Shown here: piece by piece, positions 33,063 through 45,350 of the stretch
Layout of the letters: each line of letters opens with the position of its first letter
Numbering within the stretch: the stretch's first letter is position 1
Assembly (NCBI GenBank): GCA_029948255.1
Contig: JALIZF010001618.1
Location: forward strand, 248,001 to 312,000
Reading direction: 5' to 3'
Source of the DNA: Telmatactis stephensoni
Lineage: Eukaryota > Cnidaria > Anthozoa > Actiniaria > Isophelliidae
Length of the DNA: 64,000 nucleotides
The notes under the pieces: model-generated
What the model saw: the letters and a program-made list of their open reading frames with translations, nothing else
What the model was told of the DNA's origin: nothing
Database searches by the model: none
Program-made: the position numbers and the translations under genes

Positions 33063-33159
33063 ATGTTAAGCATCTACAAGGTCTCGTCTTTTGGAAATTT
33101 TGGCTTGTTTCTTACCTGGTTTGGCTTTTGCACCTATTGCGTGGTAGCTTACCGCACAG
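33063..33159 (+). CDS. Polycystin-1-like exon 1: signal peptide
   Basis: ATG at 33063 opens MLSIYKVSSFGNFGLFLTWF and a further hydrophobic run ending VVAYRT, a plausible signal peptide. The exon ends cacag followed by GCAAGT, a strong consensus for a GC donor. It ends one base into a codon, exactly the phase required by the exon at 36198 (G+AT = Asp). An alternative is translation starting within the longer open frame at 36083, upstream of and continuous with exon 2, but the pyrimidine tract and AG at 36197 argue for splicing. Confidence 0.55.
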
Positions 33160-34341
33160 GCAAGTATAGTTCTTCAAACCGTTTTACATCGAATATTCAA
33201 GTAAGCGCTGCTTGAGCGGGTACTTTAATTGTCTGCAGGCCCTACAAATGTCACCGAGCCATATTTTGTAAAGCGACCTATGTATTTTATCGGTACAATG
33301 ATTACTGATTTGTCTTTTGTTCCTCTTCTTACCTCCGCTATTTAAGGTCTTGAAATGTCTAATTTTACGTACTAAACTTTGAAATTCCTTTTACAAATAA
33401 TGGTTAATCATTATTTAACTATTCACTTACATTTGAAAATCCAAAACTTTAATAGTTTCAAAATGTTATTATATGTAGTTTACACTGAAAAAGCAATATG
33501 TCGAGAATCTACCCAGTGATTCGCGCGCATCATGAAGAAGCGTTCGTCCAGGGAGAAATTACTTCAAAGTTGAATTCAAAACTCAAATTTCATACTGTGA
33601 TGATCTCGACTTATAAAAACGTGATAAAACAAACAAAATACTTAATCCAACAATTATTGGAAACTTTTTATTTGCAAAGTTTTACACTTTTTCTCATAAA
33701 ATAGTGATTCTTTGAAGTCTAATTTATTCTGTTAAGTCTCTGGGAACGTCGATTTGATATCATTGAATTTACTTTGACTTGACAGGTGCAATGAAAGTAA
33801 AACACGGTTTGAACACCAACAGTGTCTTAATTTATGACACAGAAATAAGAAAACAGAAATAAGAAATGGAATAATATTCCAAATGATGTTTGCTTGAGCT
33901 GTGAAATTATTTCTTTAACTTTACAATTAGGGTATGGGTTGGATTACGTGTATGTGGGTAGTCAGTTAAAATTAAAGCAATTTGTCGGCAGTCAGGTTAA
34001 CGTTTTAATGAACGTCGCTTGTCATGTAGACAAAGTTCAGTGATCAATTGTAGTACTAATCAGTAATTTTCAGCCAATTCTTGTCGGTGGACAGTTATTT
34101 TTGCGCTTGTTTGTCACTATTTAGTTAATTAACCCCAGCCAGACGCTATGAAAAATGAAAATCTAGATGTTTCTTCATGATGTGTTTTTAAGCAATGTTT
34201 CGTATGTGTAAGGTGATTTAATACATAAAATTGGTTTATCTTTCTTTCTTTCTTTCTTTATTTTTTATTTATTTTTTATTTTTTATATATATACTTAACT
34301 TATACCACTTCGTAATTGGTGTTCTTGTTTTCTGTTCTTTC

Positions 34342-34342
34342 T

Positions 34343-34404
<62 letters not shown>
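34342..34404. repeat. (TC)n microsatellite in intron 1
   Basis: About 30 perfect tc units inside the first intron of the polycystin-1-like gene. Confidence 0.97.
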
Positions 34405-34408
<4 letters not shown>

Positions 34409-35775
34409 CCCTTTTTCCTTTTTTTCCTTTCGCTGTTTCTTTTTCAGAAAATGGTGACAAATTGCTGTTCTATGGTGACATTTAAACTAATGTCCATCCT
34501 AAAGCCTTTCGAATAATATGTTGGAATTTTTAAATATTTTCGCAATTTAAAATCATCCAGAATATAAAGCGCTCCCGCACATATGTCTTTTTTTTCTTTT
34601 GTAATAGAAATTAAACTTTTGAGTTACTTAATAATTTATAGCGGCAATTGAAAGGCATAAAAAACTGTCTACAATGTCTACAATGGAAAATACTCGAAGA
34701 GGTCCCTAGAGCGTAAATGAGCCATGATTAAAAGTCTGCGACTCTCTCTTAATAAAGAAATTTGAGGGAGTTTTACTTTAGTTGTTTTTTCACTGACTGG
34801 TTTTCACGTATTTTCCTCGGCCATAGAACTGTAATCGTTTGAAAAGATTTTAATGCAAAATACTCGCATATTAAAATATCACGAGAACCTTCTTTGTTAG
34901 AACGTGTTCCAGAATTGAAGTCAAAATAAAATTCATTATGGCGGAATTTTAACGGTTATCGTAATTTGTCTTAATATATTTGATTGGTTGCCTGGTCAGG
35001 AAAACTTCACTTTTGGAATAAGTTCCAGTAGACATCGGGTATTTTCTCTGAAAGCGAGAAATGTTCGACTGACATCATTATGTAACTATGTGCTCCTGTG
35101 GATAATATAAGAATCAACATATATATGCATTTCTATATCTATGACATCACCATTTACTTTCATCAAGAATGTGTGCGGCGCAATTTTGTGGCTTTTGTCA
35201 ACGTAATTTGTTTTGTTAAATGTCTTAAGAACAAAGATCTTTACTCGATCCATTTCTTTAAAGTATTTTGGCAAAATTGGATGAGCACCGTTTTTCATCT
35301 GGGTTGGCCATGGTGTGGCGCATTCTCTGTCACAATTATGATAGCCAGCCTCTTATGAGCTGTCGTTACTATGTGAAATTGCTTACAGAAATGTTGCTAT
35401 ACACTCACATTTTTTTAGAATAAGGGGACAAAGCCTGGGTTTAAGGCTGTATTCTCTCCAGAGCAATTTCTGTACGATATGAAAATCGCATCGATCCTCA
35501 TAACATATACATAAATGCTCCAAACATATAGAAACGCAAAATGCCGGAATTTAACTCGAGTATATATCAGTATCGCACTTATTCCATAGGTGTGAGAAAG
35601 ACAAACACTACTAATAAGCAATTAATTATTGAATGTATCAGGCCAGCATAGGTCAGTCAAGGATAGAACCTTTACGTTTTGATGTTGTTTCGAAATACGT
35701 GAGTGAGCTACACGTGCCAGTAAAATATCACTTTTGAAGACTTAAATTCTGGACTCGTTTGAAATCGGTTTGCGT

Positions 35776-36001
35776 TTACACTGTGCAATTTTCCCAGCAA
35801 CTTGTCTCGCAACGGCGTTTCAAAACAAGTTTCGGAGAAAATTATGGCGCTGTTACACTGTGCAATTTTCCCTAGCAACTTGCAATATTTTTGGCCAGTT
35901 GCACGGGAAAATTGCACAGTGTAACAGCGCCATAATTTTCTCTGCAACTTGTTTTGAAACGCCGTTGCGAGACAAGTTGCTGGGAAAATTGCACAGTGTA
36001 A
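35776..36001. mobile_element. Palindromic MITE in intron 1
   Basis: Tips ttacactgtgcaattttccc and its complement bound long nested arms (gcaacttgtctcgcaacggc and complement; aaaattatggcgctgttaca and complement) around a centre near 35890. It lies about 200 bp upstream of the discoidin exon. Confidence 0.85.
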
Positions 36002-36197
36002 CAGCCGCCTTTACATGGCAAAACGGTTTAAGGTCAGACAGGAATAGCTCTTTTTTGTTTCATGTTTCAGTGACCAGTACGAATGTTTCCTACCAATCTG
36101 ATCTCCGTTGATGTGAAGTGGATGTTTTTTATCTGCAATTTATTATATTTGATATTTGTTTATCATTATGGACAAGAATATATTATTTCTTTTGTAG

Positions 36198-36523
36198 ATT
36201 CATGCAACTATCCTCTGGGAATCCAAAATGGTGACATAAAAGACCAGCAGTTTTCAGCAATACAAGCATACAACAATGACATGGCTCGATATGGGCCACA
36301 GCACGCACGGTTGAATTCACCACAGGGATATCGTGGAAACGAAAATGTTCCCAGAGAGTCGTGGATCTCAGTTAATTTTAAAAAGAGAATGGTTATCACG
36401 GCTATTGCGTTACAAGGATACGGTGACGCAAAAGCACAGGAGTGGGTCACGAAGTTCATGCTACTGCATTCTCCAAATGGCGATGACATTTTTTCTTTTC
36501 AAGATTGGAAAAGCCAATTTACT
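36198..36523 (+). CDS. Polycystin-1-like exon 2: discoidin (F5/8 type C) domain, first part
   Basis: Begins DSCNYPLGIQNGDIKDQQFS and continues to the hallmark NVPRESWISVNFKKRMVITA, then ALQGYGD.KAQEWVTKF, the N-terminal two thirds of an F5/8 type C domain. Discoidin domains bind membrane lipids, glycans or collagen. Acceptor tttgtag and donor ACT/gtgagt are canonical. It ends on a codon boundary. Confidence 0.85.
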
Positions 36524-36687
36524 GTGAGTTTGCTGTGAATATTTACTGAATAATAATAACTATGACCAACTTTTAATGACAGATGTCGTGGAGCATATAA
36601 CATCTTACAAATTTTTGAGCTTTGCGCAACTGAAGACTGTTTCACTCAAGTGACATAAACATAAGCGCAGGCAGCACATGCTCATTA

Positions 36688-36775
36688 TTTGCTCGAGCGC
36701 TAAGCGTGGTTTGAACCACGACCTTCGGATTTTAGGTCCGACGCTCAATCAACTAAGCGTGGTTTGATATGAAGC
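36688..36775 (-). mobile_element. tRNA-derived SINE fragment in intron 2
   Basis: The minus strand contains a tRNA-like unit: A-box-like ttagttgattgagcgtcgga and B-box-like ggttcaaaccacg. The anticodon arm is imperfect and the acceptor stem is not closed, so a SINE head is more likely than a tRNA gene. Confidence 0.5.
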
Positions 36776-37084
36776 ACTCAAAATTTGATGCGTGATATTA
36801 TATGAAGTGTAAGGCAGCCAAAACCTCTAAAACCTCATGTAATGAAACCTCATATATCATGAGTGTGGAAAAACACACTGCTGATGAGTGGTACACTACA
36901 GTAGGCCTGTGTCGCAGTGAAAACCAGGCTTTTGCCTATTTCTTTAGTGAACCGGACTGAAAAAGTAACTCTCCAAGCCAATCTGTCACCGCTAATTCAC
37001 ATATAAAATTCAACAAGGTCTCGGTTGTTCGAACGTCAATAAGTGCTAATCCTGGATATTAATATAAATTTCTAATATAGATAA

Positions 37085-37190
37085 GTTTCTAGCTACCCAA
37101 AGGTAAACAATGGCTAGTTTTCTAGCTATAGGCAAAAAATGGCTATGTTTTTTAGCCATTGTTTGTCTATCGCTAGAAAGCTAGCCTTTG
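37085..37190. repeat. Small palindrome (CTAGCTACC...) in intron 2
   Basis: Inverted blocks gataagtttctagct...caatggctagttttctag and their complements meet near 37140. Probably a short MITE. Confidence 0.5.
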
Positions 37191-38132
37191 GCTAGAAACT
37201 CACCGTTGATTGGCTTGAGCTAGAAAACTTTGATAACTTTGATAATTATGTAGTTTCCATAATTATATATGTTTCAAAGCTTTTTAATAGTTTTGAACAC
37301 GGTATACCTTTAATGATTTAACAAGTTCCTTAGAACGGTTATATTACATGCTGTCAGTTCGCCCCCGTTCAAAGCTGCATCCCTGTTGTACTTGCGGGGG
37401 TGATTAGCACAACAACTTTACTCTCCTTTACTTGTACTTTACAGTTGGTGATTTGCTTCTGTCAACCAAAATAAGTTAAAAGCCAAAATTAGAGAAATTA
37501 CCAATAAGACATTTGAGCCATTACAAATCGTCTAAGATCGATTTCTTGACTCGTTATTTCGCTTTTTATCTTTTTTGTTTGTTTGTTTGGAAATATTTTA
37601 CTGAAGTTTGAATCGCGCGCTACTGGCTAGAGCAGCTGTTCAAACATGATCACAAAAAACGCGTTGTAAACTGTCATAGCGAGTTGGGGCTTAGACGCAG
37701 GTGGCCTTGTTTTGAACGGTAGCCCTTTTTGAACCTTATAGCCCATGGCTGTGTCTGAGCCTGGCGGCCCATGGCCCGTTGTTGCAACAAGCATGGCCAG
37801 CGGCCCTTGTCCCGTGTGTTGTGTGTCGCAGCGAGACCGCGACCCGTTAGCCCATCTGTTGTTGAACTCTCCTCTCCATACTACTACCACGCAAGAGAAG
37901 CAAGGGAGGAGAGGGGTACGAAAGAGGAGAGTGAAAAGTTCCCTCTCCCCTTCCCACATGGCCGTTGCTCAGGCTGGCAAAGCAAAGGAGTGAAATCGTC
38001 GCGTGTAAACCTCTCTTGCACAGTGCCTGTGTATTTATAAAATTTTGTACTTTTCATCTTGTTCCTCGTGCAAGTTGAAGCTACATTTTGAGCGATGAGA
38101 TTTATGAAAATTTATTCCCATATGCATGACAG

Positions 38133-38271
38133 ATATTCAAGGGCAATAAAGATAGTAACACCATTATCAAGCATTTATTACATCCAGTAATAACGCGACA
38201 TGTAACATTAATCCCTCGAACATGGAACAACAATGTTGGTCTTAGGATTGAGCTTTATGGATGTCTACCAG
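38133..38271 (+). CDS. Polycystin-1-like exon 3: discoidin domain, end
   Basis: Encodes IFKGNKDSNTIIKHLLHPVI, then TRHVTLIPRTWNNNVGLRIE and LYGC, the C-terminal strands of an F5/8 C domain with the terminal Cys. Canonical AG/GT boundaries; the phase joins exon 2 exactly. Confidence 0.85.
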
Positions 38272-38286
38272 GTATGAAAAATGTGT

Positions 38287-38460
38287 AACAAGCAAACAAA
38301 CGAAACGTCAAACCAACCAAGCCAAACCAAACCACATCATTCAACACCCACACCACATCAAACCAAACCAAACTAAACAACCGAACCAAACCAAACCAAG
38401 CTCAAATTAATCCAAACAAAAACAAAAACAAACAACAATAAAAACAAACACAAGGCAATG
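38287..38460. repeat. Low-complexity (CCAAA)n
   Basis: Degenerate ccaaaccaaa-type repeats immediately after exon 3, passing into caaaaacaaaaac. Confidence 0.85.
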
Positions 38461-39432
38461 CAATACAATGTAACGCAACAAAACAATTTGAATCACACTG
38501 TAGTGGTTTTAAAGTTCTGCAAAACAAAACTGCTTGATCTCGAGAAAAGCTGTTTACATAATTATGCAATCCATTCGCGTTGGGGTCTTTGCAAAGTACA
38601 TGCGTTATAAAAAGTATGTGTGAAATGTTCATTTTGGTCAAAGACATAATAAAAAGACTTTCATATGCAGTAGTTCACTATTAAGATTATGCCTCCGGTT
38701 GTAGTTGGGATTCATTTGGTCAGCAAAAACTATCTCATTTTGAACCGCTTAGAACTCATTGTTGATATTACCCTCGATTTTCTAAAGGATGGATATGAAG
38801 CTATATAATTTTTATATACAATTTATAAGCAAGGTAGCTATTGTAGTGAAGTGATGCTTATATAATAAAAAGGGATGATCATTCTATTCCCAAACTTGAG
38901 CATCATTGATGTGCAAATTTCTTTAAAGTGGAAGTACCGTGTTTGATATGCACATTTTAAAAAGGAGCCATTGGCTCTGGAGAATTGGTCAACCACTTCC
39001 AAACTCTTTGAAGTATAATTACCTTTACCTTTTACCATGTTGGTTCGGTTCTTCTGGCCATGCAAAAAAAACAAAAACAAAAAAAACAAAACAAAACAAA
39101 AAACAAAAAAACAAAACAAAAACTGACAAATGTAGCCAACGTAGAGTCTGACCAATGCAAGCAACTAAGTTGAATGAACATAAGATCTAACATTGTTATT
39201 CTGCTTTGATTCACAGATTTTTACTTCACTTTAGTCATTCTATTTGCAAGGCGTCCATACACTATAGCTTTGCAAAATACCAGCAGCCTCAAATACAACG
39301 TTGCAAAGGACGAAGCTTTATCTGAGGTATTTTAAATAATTGCACTAGATTACATTTTTTATATTATAAAGAATGATGCTAACGCACTACTGAGCAACCC
39401 GTCTGAATCATTCGATTTGTTTTTACTTTCAG

Positions 39433-39491
39433 GTGGAGAGTTTTTTAAGTGGAGTCTACGGATTTCTCGAAATAAAATTCAAAGGATTGAG
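39433..39491 (+). CDS. Polycystin-1-like exon 4 (short, linker)
   Basis: A 59-base exon encoding about GGEFFKWSLRISRNKIQRIE between ttttactttcag and gtaaat. Both phases match exons 3 and 5. No domain is recognised, so confidence rests on phase and splice signals. Confidence 0.5.
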
Positions 39492-40049
39492 GTAAATTTC
39501 TCAGTTTCAATTCAACTTGACAGGATTTTGAGTGCATGTGATATTCTTAAAGCCTCGAAATCATTAGTTCGCCAACGCGCAACAGCTGCACGAATCATCT
39601 TCCGGACCCCCAACGGTCTTGGTGATTTCCAAAAAGACGATAAATTGCTGTCTTTTATTAGAAATATAAGAAATACATTTGCGTCAACGTGACGTAAGAG
39701 ACGGGTTTAGGTAAATATCCAATGGCAAGCAGTTATATTGGTCAGTAACAAGCGTCTTTTGGAAATTAGCAAAACATGATTCGTGTCACTGCTTTGCAGG
39801 CGACTTAACAAGAGTTTTTTTCGGATGTGACACGGATAAGCTCGGATACTCTCGAGGCCCACAACCTGTAGACTGACCTTAAGTACAACAAGGGTAAAAT
39901 TACGTGTTGATACTTATCATTAGAAAGTTTGAAATTTGTGCGGGCCGCCGCACGCCTCCAATGTCAGCAAGAGTGTGCTCGAACGTTACATCCGAATTAT
40001 TTCAAAATGGAAAATTACAATATTCTTGATGTTGATTTTCAGTCCACAG

Positions 40050-40200
40050 GAAAAGAGGCCAATGGATATGATTTTAACAGCAGTGCAATTTGATATCTAC
40101 TGCTTGAGATCCAGCCTTTCGTTGTTGCTGACAAAGCTTAGAGAACTAGTGCAAGACAGTAATATTTTTGAACCAACCTTTTTTAGAATTCGTTACCCAA
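40050..40200 (+). CDS. Polycystin-1-like exon 5 (linker to REJ region)
   Basis: Encodes EKRPMDMILTAVQFDIYCLR and onward to FEPTFFRIRYP. Acceptor cacag at 40049 and donor gtaagt at 40201 are good. The one leftover base completes a Lys codon with exon 6. No domain recognised. Confidence 0.5.
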
Positions 40201-40225
40201 GTAAGTAGCCAAATATTTAGAATGA

Positions 40226-40380
40226 TAGTGTGGTTTTCCTGACAAATTCGCGAAACAAATTGTATTTAATTCTCTTGAGTGCAATAGTGATATTAATGCA
40301 ATAGTAAAGAAAATAATTAAAGTGTAATTTTACCAATCACGCTAAAATCTATTATTGCACAAGTTTATGAAAATCACTCT
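40226..40380. mobile_element. Diverged MITE of the AGAGTG family
   Basis: Tips tagtgtggttttcctga and agtttatgaaaatcactct are imperfectly inverted, with gcgaaacaaa inside. An old member of the 2295-2446 family, in intron 5. Confidence 0.5.
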
Positions 40381-40509
40381 TTCACAGTTTATCATATAAT
40401 TATAACTATTATACTGTACCAGAAAGTTACGTTGGTTACGGTTGAAGTCCTCGCGGTCATTTTTCAATTAAGTCTTTCGTAAGTTAGCATAATGTATTAT
40501 AACAAGATA

Positions 40510-40735
40510 CCCTAATACTAAGAGAGTGAAACTGGTATTGATATCTGCGCAATGTGCTTGGCGGTTAAGGTTATTTTAGTAATAAGAGGTTGACGGCATT
40601 GAGCAAACAATGAAAGTTGATTGCCAATAAATAAAATCCCAATGCACCTTGCGCGCGCCTTGGCGTTATTAAAATAACCCACCAAGCACATTGCACAGAC
40701 ATCAACCCGCGTGTTTCGGTCTCTTAGTATTATGG
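40510..40735. mobile_element. Palindromic MITE in intron 5
   Basis: Inverted arms aatactaagagag...gcaatgtgcttgg and ccaagcacattgc...ctcttagtatt flank a core that includes ttattttagtaataa/ttattaaaataa. Confidence 0.65.
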
Positions 40736-41231
40736 TTTCTTAGTTATTATAACTCATCATGAACTATACGGTAACAGGGAATTGAACGTACTTCTAAATT
40801 TTAACGTAAAAATTCCACTGAGCATTTTTGTGTTGCTTATTTTTTGGGCATAAATCCATCTACCTTGGGAGGTATGAGGCAAACGCCTAAGGCTCTGATT
40901 TGTTTATATGAATGAGAATTGTCTCTTTAGTCTCCTCACTGAAGAAAACGGAGGAGTTCTCACTTGCCTTGAACATGCAGGCGTAAAATAACAGAAAAGC
41001 AATAGAAGAGGTATTATACTTCTAACAAGTATAATGCTCTTCAAATCATCATTTGTACTGATGCCAATAAGTTTGATTTACACGCTTTAACTACATGCAG
41101 TGTACGTAATAGAAACCGGACAAACAGCCCAGCTACTTAGTCCCAATTCAAATTCAGCCCTTATAGGTATATAGGTCAGACGACATAGCCCGCACCACCA
41201 TATTCGTCTGCATTGCTTTGTGGCCTGGGTA

Positions 41232-41642
41232 CAGTAAAAACCCGCATATAAGAACCACTGTTTTTCGAGGTTAGGCTAAAGTGGTTCTTATGTAATTGGT
41301 ATTTAGTGAGAATTTAGGCTAAGGTGGTTCTTAACTGGTTCTTATATACAAGGCAGAAACAATATGTATATTTATATGTTTGTATTGTATATGTATAAAA
41401 AAATCATTTGCTTATTATTATTGAGTACAAATAATAACATATTGTATTGTATATACATCACCTATTTTCACCATTTACAAAAAAAAAAAAAGAACATAAA
41501 TCCAAATCAATGTTGAAACTTTTTATATAAGAACCAGTCTAATTTCTTAGGCTAAAGTGGTTCTTATTTAACAGATGCTTAAAAAGCAAATTTTAGCCTA
41601 GTGGTTCTTAATCCACTGGTTCTTATATGCGGGTTTTTACTG
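41232..41642. mobile_element. pogo-like MITE, TA target duplication, about 410 bp
   Basis: Tips cagtaaaaacccgcatataa and its complement, flanked by TA (41230-41231 and 41643-41644). The interior repeats gctaaagtggttctta several times in both orientations. No transposase gene. Confidence 0.8.
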
Positions 41643-41734
41643 TACTTATACGTCCCTCTGAAACAGGAGTAATATGTGGATAGACGAGACCTACGGTTTA
41701 ATGCCCATATCTGAAAAGAAATGACTGTCTAACC

Positions 41735-41832
41735 AGTCGCTGGAGACAGGACCTTCTCCTGGTTTGACCGGGATTAATACTCTAACCGCTCGCAATAAAC
41801 AACGGTGCTCTACTACTAAGCTGACCTATAGT
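41735..41832 (-). mobile_element. tRNA-derived SINE fragment abutting exon 6
   Basis: The minus strand shows a tRNA-like head (tcagcttagtagtagagcac) and a B-box-like ggtcaaaccagg. It ends about 20 bp before the polypyrimidine tract of the exon 6 acceptor. Confidence 0.5.
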
Positions 41833-41861
41833 GGCTAAACTCATGTTTTTTTCCTTCACAG

Positions 41862-42585
41862 AGAGTAGCATTTGTCCATCGCCACCTCTCAGTATCCTAC
41901 CCTTAGCAGTCGACGATTCAAAGAGTTTGACCATTTTAAATAGCTCATCGCTCATATTTGAAGCAAAAATCCAGATTAACTGTGACATACAAAGACTTTT
42001 GATGGTATGGAAAATAGGAAGGGTACATAAAGCAAGTGGCCAATTGTCTCCACTGCAGCAGCTTAGCCCAATCAATTCTTCTAGCATATCAATCAAAGAT
42101 AAAATATTTGGTGATGAATTGACATTTCTTCAATGTAATCTATTTATGACTGTTGGTAATGAAGAGAGTTTTATACAAGATTATAGATTCTTAAAAATCA
42201 TCAACGCAAAATTATTTGCAAGAATACAAGGTCCCGATTTTGCCGTCCTTGGTGGCAACAACATCACCTTTGATGGCTCGCAATCAAATGCAGGTGGAGA
42301 TCCAATGTCCCTAAAAAACCTGAATTTAAATTTTGCATGGTTTTGTCAACTGAAAGAGCACAATTCTGAGAGTCAGGAATACTTAAAAAGTAACGCAAAA
42401 GACAAGAACTGTTTTGGAGGGTCATTTTCTGATGCAGTTTCTACAAAAAGAACGTTGGAAATGAATGTCAATACATTGGCTAGCGGGAAACAGTACGACA
42501 TCAAACTTCTCGTCACTTCCAGTGACATCAGCGCAAGCGCCAAGAGCAGCCTTACCGTTGGTAGTTACGAAAGCTTTACTATCAG
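41862..42585 (+). CDS. Polycystin-1-like exon 6: REJ region, first part
   Basis: Encodes a beta-rich extracellular stretch with INAKLFARIQGPDFAVLGGN followed by NITFDGSQS, matching the start of the REJ (receptor for egg jelly) module and its Ig/PKD-like fold (G....NITFDGS.S.D). REJ domains occur in polycystin-1 proteins and sea urchin sperm receptors. Cys residues and N-glycosylation sites (NNIT, NSS) support extracellular location. Acceptor cttcacag; ends two bases into a codon at ATCAG/gttag. Confidence 0.85.
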
Positions 42586-43068
42586 GTTAGTTCTAGCTGT
42601 ATCATATTTTGTGCATGTTCGCTTGGCTCGAGTAATTACAAAAACATCAAGATGATATTAAGTTTACTCGAGAATTAGACGATACGCAGATGCAGATGTA
42701 ATATAGATGAATCTGGTTGATGGAGCTGTTCATTTCCTAGATCCTGTTCTAATCTCCAGCATGCACTATACTGCAAAGGGAAATTTCTAGATCGACAATT
42801 TGGGTCCACTTCCCAGTTTCATGACTTTCTGAAAGGCGTTTAAAGGATATGAATGGTAAAATTTAGCTCTTTTCAGAATACATACATTAAAGTTAATTTC
42901 CCCAGAAATCTAAACACAAAGAGAGAATTTTTTGCAAGGCGGGAAAATTCTATTCCCTTCCCGGCTGAATAGCTCGGAATGTGTTTTATCAATAACGAAA
43001 ACGTCTCTTGGTTGTAGTTCCGATATCGTTAGCATTTTCAAATAACGGCTTTTCTTTCAATTTCAAAG

Positions 43069-43850
43069 GTGTGTATCAAACTGTTTAGCCAAAATCAACG
43101 TTGAAAACAAGCAGGTTCTTCAAGCTAAGTGCAATGGTGTTGCCTGTCCAAAACTCACAAATTACAAGTGGAAATTTTATCTCCTTGACAATGTTACTGA
43201 ACAATGGAAAGCTTTAATTCCAACATTCAACAGTACAACTATTTCAGAAGGAGGTGTGATATGCGTGGTGAATAACTTTAGCCAACTGATTGGTTTTGCA
43301 AACACTCATGATGAGCAGTTTAAAATGCAAGTCACTGCATATTTCAATGCTCATATATACATCAAGGCAGAAAAGCAGTTCATTCTGAATGCTGTACCTA
43401 GGATTTCTAATGAATCGGACTGTGTGGTCACTCCCAGAGAAGGACTGGCGATGGATACTTACTTCAATATATCTTGCAGGAACTGGAAGGACGAAGATGT
43501 GCCCTTGAAGTTTCAGTTCCAATACATGAGTAATTTTGGTCTTATAATATTACAATCTAGCTATTCCTCTAGCATATCAACCCAACTTCTCCCAGGTGAC
43601 AAAGATTTGGACTATGTTATGCGCTTTCAGATTGTCGTAACCGATGCCTTCGGCGCCTCAAACACAAGAACGATTCCATTGAAAGTTGGTGTACCTTCGA
43701 GAGCTGAGGCAAACTCCAAAATACAAAATGTTGACGGTGACTTAGATGGCTTGCTTAAAAAAGGAGATTCCAGTAAAGCTGCTGATACGTCGCTGTTTGC
43801 ATTGTCTTTGATGGGCATATACAATCAAGATATCAATCTGGAGAGAAAAG
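43069..43850 (+). CDS. Polycystin-1-like exon 7: REJ region, continued
   Basis: Continues with CVSNCLAKINVENKQVLQAK, a Cys-rich CNGVACPKLTNYKWKFYLL motif typical of REJ, then FNISCRNWKDEDVPLKFQFQ and a second Ig-like unit ending VTDAFGASNTRTIPLKV. The donor AAAAG/gtatat leaves one extra base, whereas exon 8 needs none, so a +1 discrepancy exists near the 3' end. Confidence 0.8.
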
Positions 43851-43894
43851 GTATATGGCTAAATGCAACTGTTATTGACAATATACTTAAGCTG

Positions 43895-44095
43895 CTGCTG
43901 ATGATGATAGGAGACAGTCGTCGTCGACGACGACGATGATGACGATGATAGAGATGATGATGATGATGATGATGATAGAGACGAGGAGGAGGAGGATAGA
44001 GATGATGCTGATGATGATGATAATGATTAAAATGATAAAGACGATGATGATGACGACTACGATGATGATGATGATGATGATGATGACGCCGAGAA
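43895..44095. repeat. (GAT)n/(GAC) microsatellite in intron 7
   Basis: Imperfect gatgatgat array with gacgac and gaggag blocks; it follows directly after exon 7. Confidence 0.9.
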
Positions 44096-44341
44096 TGATG
44101 GCAATGAAGTAGTAAAGGGTTCCATTTCCGATTCCAATACTTCTTTAGTATATCCCTGTTCGCTAATATTTTTTCTAAACATCCCCACAACCTCTTTCGA
44201 AGTTGTCTCCCTTTTCGTCCCATGTCCTTAAGTACTATGTGGAAACTGGTATATTATAATTCAGATAAAAACTTCGGTGTTTTTATATATTTATATATTT
44301 ATATTCATTTTTGTTGTTGATGATGTTGTTGTTACTTCCAG

Positions 44342-44467
44342 ACAAAGGAAGATATCCTTCATCAAATGAGTGCATCCAATGTAACTTCTCTAGCAATGGT
44401 TTCAAAATGTGGAGCATTGGTGAAATCGGCCACAAACCAATCAAATAAACTCTCACCACATTCTCAG
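44342..44467 (+). CDS. Polycystin-1-like exon 8: GAIN subdomain A
   Basis: Encodes TKEDILHQMSASNVTSLAMV and ends SKCGALVKSATNQSNKLSPHSQ (42 codons, phase 0 at both ends). Helical sequence of this type (..LVNQL....V.S......L.....ELS..SQ) begins the GAIN domain of polycystins and adhesion GPCRs. Confidence 0.8.
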
Positions 44468-44863
44468 GTATGGTTTGTAATGGATTTCGTCCTATTTCTT
44501 TTCATTGTGCATCGGAATTTTTTACCCTTTTAATTCCTTCTTCTACAAGTTAACCCAAAAATGCCCTATAGAACTCTTAAGTTAAAAATACATTTTGTGA
44601 GTGAATAGAAGGACATGCAAGCATGTGAGACTAAGTGGGAGAATATAGATGAAGGAGCATGGAGTGACCTTATCGTCTGTTGCTATGGTATACGAAATAA
44701 TATTAGATGCAAATATCATAAGATGATGGAAATAAGATGATAGAAAGAGCTTAACAAACTCTTTTCCTATGTTCCGTCCACAAAGTAACTAAATGATCAG
44801 CAAAACATTCTCCCGAACCTAGAAAACAAGATGGGCAACGATGCGGCCTTTTTCATTTCTTAG

Positions 44864-45076
44864 GAAGGTGCGTTAACTATTATTGAAAAAGTAAACCATG
44901 CAATGAAATCCGAAATGGACAATAATGGTACTGGAGTCACTTTAGAGATGGCAGCGTTCTTCGCAGAAGATTTGATTAACGGATTGAGTAATGTCCTTGA
45001 TCCAACGTTTGAAGATCAAATGAGCCAAACTCCGTCGTATGAAGGTAACAGAACTGATAAAGCAGAAACGAGCAAT
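44864..45076 (+). CDS. Polycystin-1-like exon 9: GAIN domain
   Basis: Encodes EGALTIIEKVNHAMKSEMDN and an amphipathic helical stretch ending KAETSN; 71 codons, phase 0 both sides, acceptor cttag and donor gtgagt. Confidence 0.8.
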
Positions 45077-45350
45077 GTGAGTATACCATCTCCATACTAT
45101 TCATTTATGCAAATCATTTTTATGCATTTTCTTGAAGGAACAAATTTAAACAGTTGCGCGGCACAATATATGCTGTCATTTGGTAATGTTTATTTTGGCT
45201 AGCTAACGAGGTAGGCTTGCATTCGACCTTTCTATATCTACAGAGGTTGCTAAATACGTATATTAATAAACAAAACCGTTCCAAAAAGCAAGTACCTACA
45301 TGATTAATTATTCTCTTTGCTGAGAGTCACCATATAATTGTTTATTTCAG

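Noticed and set aside
37745..38040. Overlapping plus-strand frames near 37.8 kb
   Set aside because: GC-richer patch inside intron 2 of the polycystin-like gene, no domain, overlapping frames on both strands.
39417..39692. Continuous 91-codon frame as an independent gene
   Set aside because: Only its first 20 codons behave as an exon between good splice sites; the remainder reads as intron.
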